Source: Sipunculus nudus (lineage: Eukaryota; Annelida; Sipuncula; Golfingiida; Sipunculidae). From it: a DNA stretch of 64,000 nt. The DNA lies in assembly GCA_026874595.1 (NCBI GenBank), contig CM049308.1, positions 13,166,001-13,230,000 on the forward strand. The letters are read 5' to 3'. The notes under the pieces are model-generated. The model did not search any database and was not told the origin of the DNA. It saw only the letters and a list, made by a program, of their open reading frames with translations. The translations under genes were made by a program, and so were the position numbers. Positions 28,970 through 40,563 of the stretch are shown one piece after another (within the stretch, counting starts at the first letter, position 1; every line of letters starts with the position of its first letter).

Positions 28970-30025
28970 ACTAGACTAGAACTAGTATTTTGAGTCACTA
29001 GACAGACACGGTTGAGGTGGTCTGGGACCACCGCCCCGGCCTGTCTCTTTAGACTATAATTTTGATGTCGAAAATTGCCACACAAGCCAAGCCAAGGAGC
29101 CGCGAAAGCCACCAGCACGCACCCGCACCGGTGATCGTGAAAGCTACATCATCCACACCCACAAAGCCCCGAGCGGGCCACTCACCGCACGGACATCAGC
29201 AGCAAAGCCGCTGCCCCCACGACCCCGGCCGCGAGCGACATCCCCGAGCAGAATGCGCACCACAACAGAGAGACCCCAACACAAGCAGGGAAACCCAGAT
29301 CACCGCCAGAACAACCTCTACCGCGAAGAGCCGGACTTCCTGTGACTTGGATCGGGCAGGCTGTCTTGGCTTGGTCTTCGGCTGGTCCCCGAGCAGTGGG
29401 CCTAAAGTTGTCTGTCTGCCCACTGTCAGGGATTCTTGGCTTGTCTTGCTAGTCTTGACTTGGGTTCCGGCTGTCGGGGTGGTCTTGTCTTCTTCTTGGC
29501 TTGTCCTAGGGCTACCAGTCTTGACTTGTCTTGAGGCTTGGTCTTGGGTCTTGGTCTTGTGGCAGGCAGCGGACCTAAAGTTGTCTGTCTGTCCGCTGCC
29601 AGGTCGATCAGTGATTGATTAGTCCTAAATAGGACTGTTGGGGGGGTAGTCCTAAAAAGGACTGTTGGGGGTCTTGTCTGGTCTGTCTGGAGCTGTCCCG
29701 GTGTAGGTCTGGGTAGTCGTCTTGGAAGTTGCTGTCAGTGGGCGGATGGGGTGTGCGCTCGTCTGGGTGCCCTCTATTCTTCCGCTGGTGGTGTGGGGGG
29801 GCTGCCGCAGTACTAGCGCGTCGGTGTCGGATGCTGCTGTTGGTGGTTGTCAGGGGTAGTAGTTGTCCTTGGTGGGGGTGGGGGGGCCGTAGATTTCTTT
29901 ATAATTTTATAAGTATCACATGGGATTTTTTAAGAAAATACCTCATGATCATTTACCCTTATATTGTCCTAAATGAGATATCTATATGAGATATCTTTAT
30001 AGGTCGAAATCTAGCCGGCCGGTGG
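28970..30025 (-). mobile_element. J5: 1.06 kb 3'-end fragment of a J element
   Basis: Runs from the tail (actag units on plus) through the 3' terminal structure (about 28981-29064), the C/A-rich block, the AGTCCT pair (near 29620 and 29648) and up to the gccggccggtgg segment, then stops. J6 follows. J5 could be an independent 5'-truncated copy or the first part of one insertion in which the RT jumped from one RNA to the tail of another (J7). Confidence 0.75.
30014..30025. repeat. TSD of J6, left copy (right copy 39043-39054)
   Basis: The 12 bp gccggccggtgg is found exactly before the J6 tail and exactly after its 5' end. The right copy is followed directly by the tail of J7. Confidence 0.85.
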
Positions 30026-30026
30026 A

Positions 30027-31486
30027 TAGATAGATAGAACTAGTATTTTGAGTCACTAGACAGACACGGTTGAGGTGGTCTGGGACCACCGCCCCGGCCT
30101 GTCTCTTTAGACTATAATTTTGATGTCGAAAATTGCCACACAAGCCAAGCCAAGGAGCCGCGAAAGCCACCAGCACGCACCCGCACCGGTGACCGTGAAA
30201 GCTACATCATCCACACCCACAGAGCCCCGAGCGGGCCACTCACCGCACGGATATCATCAGCAAAGCCGCTGCCCCCACGACCCCGGTCGCGAGCGACATC
30301 CCCGAGCAATGCGCACCACAACAGAGAGACCCCAACACAAGCAGGGAAACCCAGATCGCCGCCAGAACAACCTCTACCGCGAAGAGCCGGACTTCCTGTG
30401 ACTTGGGTCGGGCAGGCTGTCTTGGCTTGGTCTTCAGCTGGTCCCCGAGCAGTGGGCCTAAAGTTGTCTGTCTGCCCACTGTCAGGGATTCTTGGCTTGT
30501 CTTGCTAGTCTTGACTTGGGTTCCGGCTGTCGGGGTGGTCTTGTCTTCTCTTGGCTTGTCCTAGGGCTACCAGTCTTGACTTGTCTTGAGGCTTGGTCTT
30601 GGGTCTTGGTCTTGTGGCAGGCAGCGGACCTAAAGTTGTCTGTCTGTCCGCTGCCAGGTCGATCAGTGATTGATTAGTCCTAAATAGGACTGTTGGGGGG
30701 GGGGGGTAGTCCTAAAAAGGACTGTTGGGGGTCTTGTCTGGTCTGTCTGGAGAGTCCCGGTGTAGGTCTGGGTAGTCGTCTTGGAAGTTGCTGTCAGTGG
30801 GCGGATGGGGTGTGCGCTCGTCTGGGTGCCCTCTATTCTTCCGCTGGTGGTGTGGGGGGGCTGCCGCAGTACTTGCGCGTCGGTGTCGGATGCTGCTGTT
30901 GGTGGTTGTCAGGGGTAGTAGTTGTCCTTGGTGGGGGTGGGGGGGCCGTAGATTTCTTTATAATTTTATAAGTATCACATGGGATTTTTTAAGAAAATAC
31001 CTCATGATCATTTACCCTTATATTGTCCTAAATGAGATATCTATATGAGATATCTTTATAGTTAGAAATCTAGCCGGCCGGTGGAGCTCTCAGTTTGTAC
31101 TTTTATATTAAGTATCACATAAATATTTATAAGAAATATTTATGATCATGTACTTTTATAGGAAATACTTATAAGAAGTATTTTTATATAAGCGCAGACT
31201 GAGAGAAAAGGGGGCGGGGGTAGTTGAGGCTAGTGGCGGCATCAGTTTCCATCCACTTGCTAGTGGCCGGCTTCAGTTTCCATGCCACTGGTCTGCCGGA
31301 GATGCTGTAAATTACTAATAAGATCTATAATTATACCTTATATATGAGCGTCGGATAACCAGATATTGCGTCGATATTGTGAAAAATACAAAAACAAAAG
31401 GGAGAAAAACCGGTAAAAATCATAAAAAACGTGGGTTAGTGTGCATGAAAAAATGATGAGTGAGGTGGTGTATTTACATGAATTGT

Positions 31487-31517
<31 letters not shown>

Positions 31518-34084
31518 GTTAAAAGTTAATGGTGTATAAAACAGCATGGTGCATTTTTTGTACATGGGTTTAGTATGGTTCTATTCTAATTGGGGGTGTA
31601 TTAGTATTGGTTAGTGGATCGGTGTTGTGTCGGTGAATATGTATTTTCCAGAGTTGTGTCTTGTTTTAATCTCCGGCAATAATAGTGTCCCGGTTTGGGC
31701 ACTTTGCCTTCGATTTGTGTTATTATTGTTCTTTAGTAAAGTATTGTGTATTGTTGAGTATTAATTGTTCTGTGTTCCTTGTAGTTTTGCTTTTATTTTG
31801 TTTGGTTTTTATTTTATGGAAAGGTAAAACGCGTCTCGTCCGAGCCGGCGTATTACTCATCCCATATCAGGTGACTTTAGGTGTGTTGTTTAATTGAAGA
31901 TGTTATGAATAAATCTCCGACAATAGTAGTGACCCGGTTTGGGCACTTTGTCTTTGATTTATGTCATTATTGTTCTTTATTAAAATATTGTGTATTACTG
32001 AGTGTTAGTTGTTCTATGTTCCTTGTAGTTTTTGCTTTTATTCTGTTTGGTTTTTATTTTTATTTTTGTGGGAAGGTAAAACGCGTCTCGACCGAGCCTG
32101 CGAATTACTCATCCCATATTTGGTGATGTTTGGTATGTTGTTCAATTGAAGATGTAATGAATAAATCTCAGACAATAGTAGTGACCCGGTTTGGGCACTT
32201 TGTCTTTGATTCATGTTGTTGTGGGTTTTAATAAAGTTTTAGCTTAATATAAGGATGTTGTTTTGTTGTTTTTAAGGTGTTAGGGAGGTTGTATTTTTCT
32301 AGACTGGTAAGTGGATGTTTTTGGGCGGGGGCGGTTTGCGCTCTTTTATGTGCTCTCTAATTTTTGTGTTTGTACTGGGAGGGGGGGGGGGACGAGTGTA
32401 GTGAGGTTTTGTTTACTGTGAGAGTTGTGTTTTTTGTTCGTGTGTGGTTTTTCTTTGTTGTCATGTCGGGGCGAGTGCTTTATTTTATTTTGAGTGTGGG
32501 TTTTATTATCGTTTTGTTAGGAAATGGGTGGTTTTTGTGGTTTATTTTTATTGTTATATTGTTTGGGAGTCGGTTTGGTCGGGGGGTGGGGCTGATATGT
32601 TAATTAGGGGATGCCAGCTGCAGGGGAGTACAGGTATTGTGTTCCTCTGCAGCTAGGATCCGATGATTAATTGATGGTCGGGGTGTTTTTTCTATTTTCC
32701 TATGCCTAATATTTTTAAAGATATTTATTTATTTTCGTCAAAATTTCGTAGGGTTTTAGTATGGATAGAGTTTTTTGGGTTCCGTAAATTTCGAGTTTCT
32801 ATTATTATTTCAAGTATGTTTGTTTCGTTCCTAAACTTTGTACGGGCCGTAGTTTTGATGAAAAGTTTGTATGAAAGGATGGGGCGTATTCGAGGGTCGT
32901 GGGTCAATTAATGTAGGTCGCGGCCCCGGCCTAGTGCCATGGCTTGACCTGTTGGTTGATTATTGTGTTTTGTAGTATGTAAAACAGGGGATGCCAGCTG
33001 CAGCGGGGTAAGTTGTGTACCCGCCGCAGCTAGGATCCGATGTTTGATTGATGGTCTGGGTGTTTTTTCTAATTTTCTGGGCCTGATATTTCTTATGATT
33101 TTTATTATTTTTCGACGTAATTTCGTGAAACTCGGGAATGGATAAAGTTTAGTGTGTCCTGTTAATTTGGAGTTTCTATTACTATTTTAAGTGCGTAAAT
33201 TTTGTTCCTGAAATTTGTACGGGCCGATGTTCAGTAACTAATTTGTGTGGAGGGATGGGATGTCTTAGGGGTCAATTAATGTAGGTTGTGGCCCCTACCT
33301 AGTGCCTTGGCCTGACCTGTTAATTGATGTTTAATGCGTGTTGTTTACAAAACAGGGGATGCCAGCTGCAGCGGGATAAGCATTGTTCCCGCCGTAGCTA
33401 GGATCCGATGCTTAGTTGATGGTCGGGCCGGTTTTTACTGATTTTGGCATTAATTTTTTTCCAAAATTTCTATTTTTATTTGCCGAAACTTCTTAATGTT
33501 TAAGTCTAGGGCGGGTTCTGTGGGTTTTGAGGGAATTGGGGTTGTATTTTATTTTCTAGTTTGTTAATTTGGTTGCTAAAGTTGGTACGGGGCGTTGTTT
33601 CGCTTAAAGATTTTGGAGGGTCGGGGAGTGATTTTTCTTTAGTTTTGAACCTTATGTAAACTCGTTAATATTTGGTTTTTAATTTAGAAATTTGGGGGAG
33701 TGGAAGATTTTAGAAAGTTCTTTAGGTTTTCGCTATAATTTTGGGCTTTGGGGAATAATAGGTTGGTTAATTTTGGGGGTGAAATGGATACGGGCCTTAG
33801 TTGTGCTTAATTGATTGTGGAGACCTTGTATGCAAATTAGGGGATGCCAGCTGCAGGGGTCTAATTTACCTCTGCAGATTCGATCCCCCTGTTGCTCGAA
33901 GGTCGGGGTGTGTTGAATGGAGGTCAGGTCGGTTTACAGGTGCGGGGTCGCGACCCATATTGCTGACCTCTTGTTTTTGTGAGTGTTGGGTTCTGTGTTG
34001 TGTGTAACCGTTGAGAAGACTTGTTGGTGTAGTTTTTTGGATGTTTAATATATAGTTTATTTGTTTTATTAATTATTTACTATG
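30027..34084 (-). other. J6 3' UTR, 4.06 kb
   Basis: Same modular content as J3: tail (atag units), terminal structure about 30040-30120, C/A-rich block, AGTCCT hairpins near 30677 and 30707, AT-rich stem-loop near 31086-31205, T-run 31491-31517, 245 bp repeats from about 31676, G-run near 32381, modules M1-M4 near 32607, 32988, 33356 and 33840. Confidence 0.85.
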
Positions 34085-36958
34085 TTATTGTTGATTTTGT
34101 CCTTCTAGAATGTAATCTAGAGGGGACTTTATTTTTATATTGTTTTTTGGTTGTGTGTAATCGTGTTGATATTTAAGTAGTTTTATTGTGTCCAGTTCTT
34201 TTATTCTTTCATAGGAGTTTGTTGCTTGTTCTTTTAAATATTCAGTGATTTTGGGGGTGTTTGTTTTTTCTCTTAATTCGTCTGTTTTTCTTAGTTTGTG
34301 TGTTCTGAGAATGGCTCTCAGTGCTTTATTTTGTGTGATTTCTAATTTATTTAACATTGTTTTTCCTGCGCCTAGGAACGCAATGGACCCATATGTGCCT
34401 ATAGGGCGGATCCATTGTTTGTACAGGTAGCTGGCCGTTTCTGTTTTCGGTCCGTCATGTTTGTAGCACAGAGCTTTTAGAATATTTACTCTGTTCCACA
34501 TTCTTTGGATTATATTTTCGATGTGTGGTTTCCAGGTGGCTCTTGAGTCGAATGTTACACCTAGAAATTTTGCCTCTTTGTGTTCTTTGAGGTCCTCTCC
34601 TAATAATTCTAGGGGCTCGAAATATTTGGGTTTTTTAGCTTTTGTGAATAAAACAGTTTGTGTTTTTGAGGGGTTTAAGCGGACTCTCCAGTCGTCGCAC
34701 CAATCTTCTATTCTTTGTAATTGGGCCTGTACTTTATTTCTGGAGTATTTTGGGTTCGTGTCGGTCGACCAGATGGCGATGTCGTCAGCGTATTGTGATA
34801 CGCATAGTTGTTGTCCTGATTTGGGGATGTCATTTACATACATTATGTATAGTAGAGGGCTGAGAACAGAGCCCTGGGGGGTCCCTGCTTTAAGAGTTAT
34901 TTCCTGTGATAGGGTCCCTTTAACTTTTACTCTAAGTGTCCTGTTGTGTAAAAAGGATGAAATTAGTCTGATTATTTTATTTGGTAGATGGGATTTCATT
35001 ATTTTGTATCTGATTCCGTCGGACCATACGGAGTCAAAAGCCTTTTCCACGTCGAGGAATGTGGCCAGGGTATATTGACTCCGTTTAAAACCTGTGGTTA
35101 TTGATTGGCTAAGTCGGAGGATGTGGTCGGTGGTGGATCTGCCCGCTCTGAACCCGGACTGATCTTGGTTAAAAAATGGGCCCCCCAATTCGGGAGGTCG
35201 GTTGTCCAAAAACGTGGTTATCCTATTTTTTAGGATTTTTTCAAATAATTTTCCTATGCAGGGGAGTAAGCTGATAGGTCTGAAATTTGTTGGTTTGTCT
35301 TGTGTTTTGCCGGGTTTTGGAATCATTGTGACTACGGCTTTTTTCCAGTCGTCTGGGAAGTATCCCCAGTTAATGCAGAGTGTGTATAATTTCGCTATTC
35401 TTTCTAAACAGGTGTCGGGGAGTTTTTTTAATATTACGTAGTTGATGTTGTCTGCGCCTGGGGCTGATTTTCCCTTGGCTGTTTTAAGTGCGCGTTTTAT
35501 TTCAATTAGCGCAACGGGCCTGACTGCGGGGTTATTATCATCTGTTTCATTTATTTGTGTTTGTAATGGTTTGAATAAAATCGGGTTGTTTTCTATAGTT
35601 TCAGTAACTGTATCATAGAGTTCTTCATTAAAATCTTCATCTTCTGGTGTTGTGTGTATTTTTTCCAGGGTGTTCGCGAATAAATCTGCTTTGCTTTGTG
35701 GGGTTTCGGCTACGGAGCCGTCGGGTTTTAACAGTGGTTGGGATTGCCCTGTGCTGGGATTTGTTCTTGTGTTTGAATATTGTTTGAATTTGTTCCAAAA
35801 TTGTTTTGTGTTTGTTTTATCATCTAAGCTATTTATGTAGTCTGTCCATTGTGTGCGTTTTTGTTCTAGGATAGCTTTTTGTGTTAGTTTATTTATTCTA
35901 TTATATAGATGGTTCGCTTCGGCCGTGCGGGTCCGTTTTTGATAATTTCGGACTCGGCGACGCAGTTTTACAAGTTCCCTGATTCTGGGCGTGAAGTGCC
36001 ACCAGTTTCTATTTTTATTTATTTTTTCGGGCGCTACTATATTAATAGCTTCGGTGATGGACTGGGTCATCTCGTATGTCAGGTTATCGATCTGGAGGTG
36101 GGTAATAACATCCGCCTCGTCAGGATCGGTCATTTTTTCGTCCGTGTATTTTTGGAATTTTCTCCAGTCTGCGTTTTTCAGGTCTCTGAATTTTTTGGGG
36201 GGCGCGACCTGTGGTGCCCAGTTTATATCTAAATGGATTGGGAGATGATCTGAACCTATATCCTCTCCCACATAATATTCAGAACTTAAAGCTAATTCTG
36301 GCGTGGCTAGAGCGAGGTCTAGTATATTCCACGCTCCGTTTGCGGTGTTAAAGTAAGTCGGGTTTTCGTCATTTAATAGTATTAAATTACCGTCTGAGAG
36401 TTCATTCATTAATATTCTCCCAGACTCGTTTGTGTATCGCGCTCCGTAATTTTCATGAGGGGCGTTCAGGTCTCCGAGGATTATGTAATTTTTACTGTTA
36501 TTTCTGATTTTTTTGAATATTTGCGGTTGTAATTTGTTTTGTGGCGGATTGTAATAAACTACTATATCTAGGGGGGAGGTTGTGTTTTGTTCGTTGTTTA
36601 TGCGCACGGAGAGGGCTTCTGCTTTAAAATGCCCGAACCATTTGTTTATAGTATAGTTTAGTTGTCTATCTATACAAATGGCCGTGCCCCCTCCGGCTCC
36701 TGTTTTTCTGTCTGCTCTGATTAAGTCGTAGGGTCCCATCGAGAAATGGGTACCCGGTTTGAGTTTTGTTTCTGTTATCAGAGCGATTTGTATGTGGTTT
36801 CTTGTTAAATAGTTTAATAAACTTTGTTTTTTGGTGGTGAGACTGTTTGTGTTTATGTGTATGATCTTGAGTTTGTCGTTTGTGGTGTTAGTGGGGGTGC
36901 TTGTGCTACTATTACTAATATTTACAATATCGAATTTCTCTGTTTTGGGTTGTATTAG
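34085..36958 (-). CDS. J6 ORF2: endonuclease-reverse transcriptase
   Basis: 957 codons counted from CTA, the codon overlapping the ORF1 stop in the -1 frame. EN and RT motifs are identical to J3 (TETKL, LGDLNAPH, GSDHLPI, FLDVEKAFD, GTPQGS, YADD). The leader before EN has diverged from type A but keeps an open frame and the core peptide FDIVN, which aligns with FNIVN of types A and C. The first in-frame ATG is at 36739, inside EN. Confidence 0.92.
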   Translation of the reverse strand, partial: LIQPKTEKFDIVNISNSSTSTPTNTTNDKLKIIHINTNSLTTKKQSLLNYLTRNHIQIALITETKLKPGTHFSMGPYDLIRADRKTGAGGGTAICIDRQLNYTINKWFGHFKAEALSVRINNEQNTTSPLDIVVYYNPPQNKLQPQIFKKIRNNSKNYIILGDLNAPHENYGARYTNESGRILMNELSDGNLILLNDENPTYFNTANGAWNILDLALATPELALSSEYYVGEDIGSDHLPIHLDINWAPQVAPPKKFRDLKNADWRKFQKYTDEKMTDPDEADVITHLQIDNLTYEMTQSITEAINIVAPEKINKNRNWWHFTPRIRELVKLRRRVRNYQKRTRTAEANHLYNRINKLTQKAILEQKRTQWTDYINSLDDKTNTKQFWNKFKQYSNTRTNPSTGQSQPLLKPDGSVAETPQSKADLFANTLEKIHTTPEDEDFNEELYDTVTETIENNPILFKPLQTQINETDDNNPAVRPVALIEIKRALKTAKGKSAPGADNINYVILKKLPDTCLERIAKLYTLCINWGYFPDDWKKAVVTMIPKPGKTQDKPTNFRPISLLPCIGKLFEKILKNRITTFLDNRPPELGGPFFNQDQSGFRAGRSTTDHILRLSQSITTGFKRSQYTLATFLDVEKAFDSVWSDGIRYKIMKSHLPNKIIRLISSFLHNRTLRVKVKGTLSQEITLKAGTPQGSVLSPLLYIMYVNDIPKSGQQLCVSQYADDIAIWSTDTNPKYSRNKVQAQLQRIEDWCDDWRVRLNPSKTQTVLFTKAKKPKYFEPLELLGEDLKEHKEAKFLGVTFDSRATWKPHIENIIQRMWNRVNILKALCYKHDGPKTETASYLYKQWIRPIGTYGSIAFLGAGKTMLNKLEITQNKALRAILRTHKLRKTDELREKTNTPKITEYLKEQATNSYERIKELDTIKLLKYQHDYTQPKNNIKIKSPLDYILEGQNQQ

Positions 36959-38598
36959 CGTGATAAGGCAGGGAATTCCTGCCTGTAGAGGTTATTTGTC
37001 TGTTTTATTTTCCTAACGTTTTCTTCAACAGTGCGTGGATGCACTGTGAAGTAGTAGGCATGTTTATGTCCTACTGCTAGTATGTTACATATCTCCGAGA
37101 GGGTTTTTTCTGGGAGGAGTTCAGTCATTATTGTGGCCATGTATGTTAGGTTTTTTGTTGCTTGGTTTTCGGTTTGTTTGAGGTTTGTGTTTTGGGTGGG
37201 TTGGGTGCAGTTGCTTTTTAAGTTCCATGCGGGGCGGGCGGGCAGGGGGGCTGGGAGGAGTGGTTGTTTAGTTGTTTTTTCTTTGTTTAGTTTATCGTTT
37301 TTTCTGTATTCTGCTGAGGCTCTTTTGTAAATTGGGCAAGATTTAAAGCTTGCAATGTGAGGGCCCTGACAGTTTGCGCATTTTGCGTCTTGTTTTTGTT
37401 TGTCGCACTCTTTTATGGTGTGGCCTTGGTTGCCGCATCGGAGGCATCGTGTGGGTTGTTTGCAGAATTTGGAGGTGTGGCCTAACCGCTGGCAATTAAA
37501 GCATTGTGCTATTTCATGGAGTTCCTCGTATTTTGTCAATTTGTATGTTTTGTTCTCGAACTTGATTGGTGCGGTGGTGGCTTTAGAGTACATTTCGTGT
37601 GTAGTGTATGTGAGTTTGACAACTGTACTGTTGCCCAGTCTGTGTGCCGCTGTGACGCCTGTGTTTTTCAGTGTGTCCAGGATGTGTTTATTTGTTATTT
37701 CTGTGGGGACGCCTTTGATTACGCCTTTTGTGGTGTTTTGTTTATGTGGTTTGTTTGTAGCGTGGTTGTTTGTGGCAATTGTTGTTTGTGTTTCCATGTC
37801 TGTTTCTTCGTTGTTTGTTGGTGGGGTTGTTGTGTTGGCAGATGTTTGTTCTGGGGTTTTGTTTGGTGATTTGTTATTTTGTTTGTTTGTTGTTGGGGTT
37901 GATTGTTTTGGTTTTTTGCTGGTGGTTTGTTGTTCTGGGGTTTCGTTTTGGTTGTTGGTTGGCGAGATGCATTTCCGTTTTGGCGAGTCTGTTGTGGTTT
38001 TATCCTGTTTTTTGTTCATTTGAATTTGGATCGGTGTGGGGGTTGGGTCTGCTAGTTTTGTTTTGGTTTTGGTTGAGGGTCTGGTGGGTTTGATTTTCTT
38101 TCTGTCAGGCTGTATCACTGATTGTGGTGTGTTGAGGTTTGCTATCTCGTTTAATGCCGCTTCGCAGCATTTAAGCGCAGGCGAGTCGGGGGTTGTTTGT
38201 GTTTGTGGTTCGCTTCCGTGTTCGTTTGGGTCTGGGGTTGTTTGAGTTTGCGTTTTGTTGTCATTTCCGGCCAGTCTCGTTTCCAGTATGGATGTGAGTT
38301 TGTCTAGTTTTGCGTGTAGTTCTTTTATTTCCTGTTTTTGTTCCGCAATGATGTTTTGGAGTATCTGTATGGTGTCTTGGTTTTCTGTTTGTTCTGCTGT
38401 GTTGGCCAGGGTTGTGTCTTGGTTACTTTTTTTCTGTTTTGTTTCTTGTTTTGGTTTTGGTTTTGAGTCCTTGTTTACCTTTTGTTTGGCTTGTTTTGCT
38501 ACTTTACCTTTGTTTATTTTTTCTTTACATGTGTCCATGAAGTCAACCATTTTAATTGGCTTGACTTCAGTGCGTGCGGCCATGTTACTATAGGACAT
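36955..38598 (-). CDS. J6 ORF1 type B: Gag-like protein
   Basis: 547 aa from 38598 (MSYSNMAART). The ATG at 38583 gives MAART, aligns with types A and C and may be the real start. Knuckles: CFNCQRLGHTSKFC, CLRCGNQGHTIKEC and CANCQGPHIASFKSC. The PRE_C2HC-like stretch starts TTKGVIKGVPTEIT, and the end is EFPALSR. The middle (K/P/T/Q-rich) does not align with type A. Only the N-terminal tag, knuckle region and C-terminal region are clearly shared. Confidence 0.92.
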   Translation of the reverse strand: MSYSNMAARTEVKPIKMVDFMDTCKEKINKGKVAKQAKQKVNKDSKPKPKQETKQKKSNQDTTLANTAEQTENQDTIQILQNIIAEQKQEIKELHAKLDKLTSILETRLAGNDNKTQTQTTPDPNEHGSEPQTQTTPDSPALKCCEAALNEIANLNTPQSVIQPDRKKIKPTRPSTKTKTKLADPTPTPIQIQMNKKQDKTTTDSPKRKCISPTNNQNETPEQQTTSKKPKQSTPTTNKQNNKSPNKTPEQTSANTTTPPTNNEETDMETQTTIATNNHATNKPHKQNTTKGVIKGVPTEITNKHILDTLKNTGVTAAHRLGNSTVVKLTYTTHEMYSKATTAPIKFENKTYKLTKYEELHEIAQCFNCQRLGHTSKFCKQPTRCLRCGNQGHTIKECDKQKQDAKCANCQGPHIASFKSCPIYKRASAEYRKNDKLNKEKTTKQPLLPAPLPARPAWNLKSNCTQPTQNTNLKQTENQATKNLTYMATIMTELLPEKTLSEICNILAVGHKHAYYFTVHPRTVEENVRKIKQTNNLYRQEFPALSR

Positions 38599-39042
38599 TG
38601 GCCTACTCTAGTCTTGGTATTCAGTTGTGTGTGTTGTGTTGTTTGTGTTAATTAGTAGCTGTTAGTTATTACTTACTTGTTTTTCGGCTCCAGAAGTCAT
38701 GCACGAATGTATGTTTACTTACTTGTTTATACTTGTGTATGTGTGTCTTGTATCTGTGTCTTTTATCTTGTGGTCTTGTTTCCGCTGAATCTGTGGTTGA
38801 AATCTTATATGTTGTTGTTGATGGGTGCTTTAGTCCTAAAAAGGACTGTTTGGGTGGCACCGGCCGGCCCAGTCAGACTTAACACTATGTGTAAGTTTTA
38901 CTGACTGAGCTAACTCGGTGCTAATTGGTGTCGGTTCGGTGAACTTGTTAATTATGTCTGATGACACAAAGGATGCTGGAGGTTGGTGGCTGGAGAGACT
39001 CACTGGCACGTCCGCACGGTACGGTGGTCAGTGAGCGAGTGT
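38599..39042 (-). promoter_or_regulatory. J6 5' UTR with DPE-like motif
   Basis: GGACGTG on minus at 39007-39013, +28 to +30 from the 5' end. The ctcactg/cagtgag hairpin and the AGTCCT-aaaa-AGGACT hairpin (near 38831-38846) are present. The last 230 bp are very similar to J3, while the ORF1-proximal part is diverged. Confidence 0.7.
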
Positions 39043-39054
39043 GCCGGCCGGTGG

Positions 39055-40522
39055 ACTAGACTAGACTAGAACTAGTATTTTGAGTCACTAGACAGACACG
39101 GTTGAGGTGGTCTGGGACCACCGCCCCGGCCTGTCTCTTTAGACTATAATTTTGATGTCGAAAATTGCCACACAAGCCAAGCCAAGGAGCCGCGAAAACC
39201 ACCAGCACGCACCCGCACCGGTGACCGTGAAAGCTACATCATCCACACCCACAAAGCCCCGAGCGGGCCACTCACCGCACGGATATCAGCAGCAAAGCCG
39301 CTGCCCCCACGACCCCGGTCGCGAGCGACATCCCCGAGCAGAATGCGCACCACAACAGAGAGACCCCAACACAAGCAGGGAAACCCAGATCGCCGCCAGA
39401 ACAACCTCTACCGCGAAGAGCCGGACTTCCTGTCACTTGGATCGGGCAGGCTGTCTTGGCTTGGTCTTCAGCTGGTCCCCGAGCAGTGGGCCTAAAGTTG
39501 TCTGGCTGCCCACTGTCAGGGATTCTTGGCTTGTCTTGCTAGTCTTGACTTGGGTTCCGGCTGTCGGGGTGGTCTTGTCTTCTCTTGGCTTGTCCTAGGG
39601 CTACCAGTCTTGACTTGTCTTGAGGCTTGGTCTTGGGTCTTGGTCTTGTGGCAGGCAGCGGACCTAAAGTTGTCTGTCTGTCCGCTGCCAGGTCGATCAG
39701 TGATTGATTAGTCCTAAATAGGACTGTTGGGGGGTTAGTCCTAAAGAGGACTGTTGGGGGTCTTGTCTGGTCTGTCTGGAGCTGTCCCGGTGTAGGTCTG
39801 GGTAGTCGTCTTGGAAGTTTCTGTCAGTGGGCGGATGGGGTGTGCGCTCGTCTGGGTGCCCTCTAATCTTCCGCTGGTGGTGTAGGGGGGCTGCCGCAGG
39901 ACTTGCGCGTCGGTGTCGGATGCTGCTGTTGGTGGTTGTCAGGGGTAGTAGTTGTCCTTGGTGGGGGTGGGGGGGGGGGCCGTAGATTTCTTTATAATTT
40001 TATAAGTATCACATGGGATTTTTTAAGAAAATACCTCATGATCATTTACCCTTATATTGGCCTAAATGAGATATCTATATGAGATATCTTTATAGTTAGA
40101 AATCTAGCCGGCCGGTGGAGCTCTCAGTTTGTACTTTTATATTAAGTATCACATAAATATTTATAAGAGATATTTACGATCATGTACTTTTATAGGAAAT
40201 ACTTATAAGAAGTATTTTTATATAAGCGCAGACTGAGAGAGGAGGGGGCGGGGGTAGTTGAGGCTAGTGGCGGCATCAGTTTCCATCCACTTGCTAGTGG
40301 CCGGCTTCAGTTTCCATGCCACTGGTCTGCCGGAGATGCTGTAAATTACTAATAAAATCTGTAATTATATCTTATATATGAGCGTCGGATAACCAGATAT
40401 TTCGTCGATATTGTGAAAAATACAAAAACAAAAGGGAGAAAAACCGGTAAAAATCATAAAAAAACGTGGGTTAGTGTGCATGAAAAAATGATGAGTGAGG
40501 TGGTGTATTTACATGGATTGTG

Positions 40523-40563
<41 letters not shown>

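Larger units (their letters stand above)
30026..39042 (-). mobile_element. J6: complete 9.02 kb LINE with type B ORF1
   Basis: Both ends are defined by a 12 bp TSD; ORF1 and ORF2 are open. The 3' UTR and ORF2 are nearly identical to J3 (ORF2 differs by isolated residues), while ORF1 is a clearly different type. The 5'-most UTR is again close to J3. It is therefore a mosaic. Together with J3 it is the best candidate for a recently active copy. Confidence 0.92.

Noticed and set aside
31338-31565. Minus-strand frame with a lysine run across the internal poly(A)
   Set aside because: It is produced by translating the A homopolymer; frame and length change between copies.
36739-36958. ORF2 starting at the first ATG (MGPYDL)
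   Set aside because: That start would remove the catalytic glutamate of the EN (TETKL), while the upstream codons are open and conserved in all three ORF1 types.
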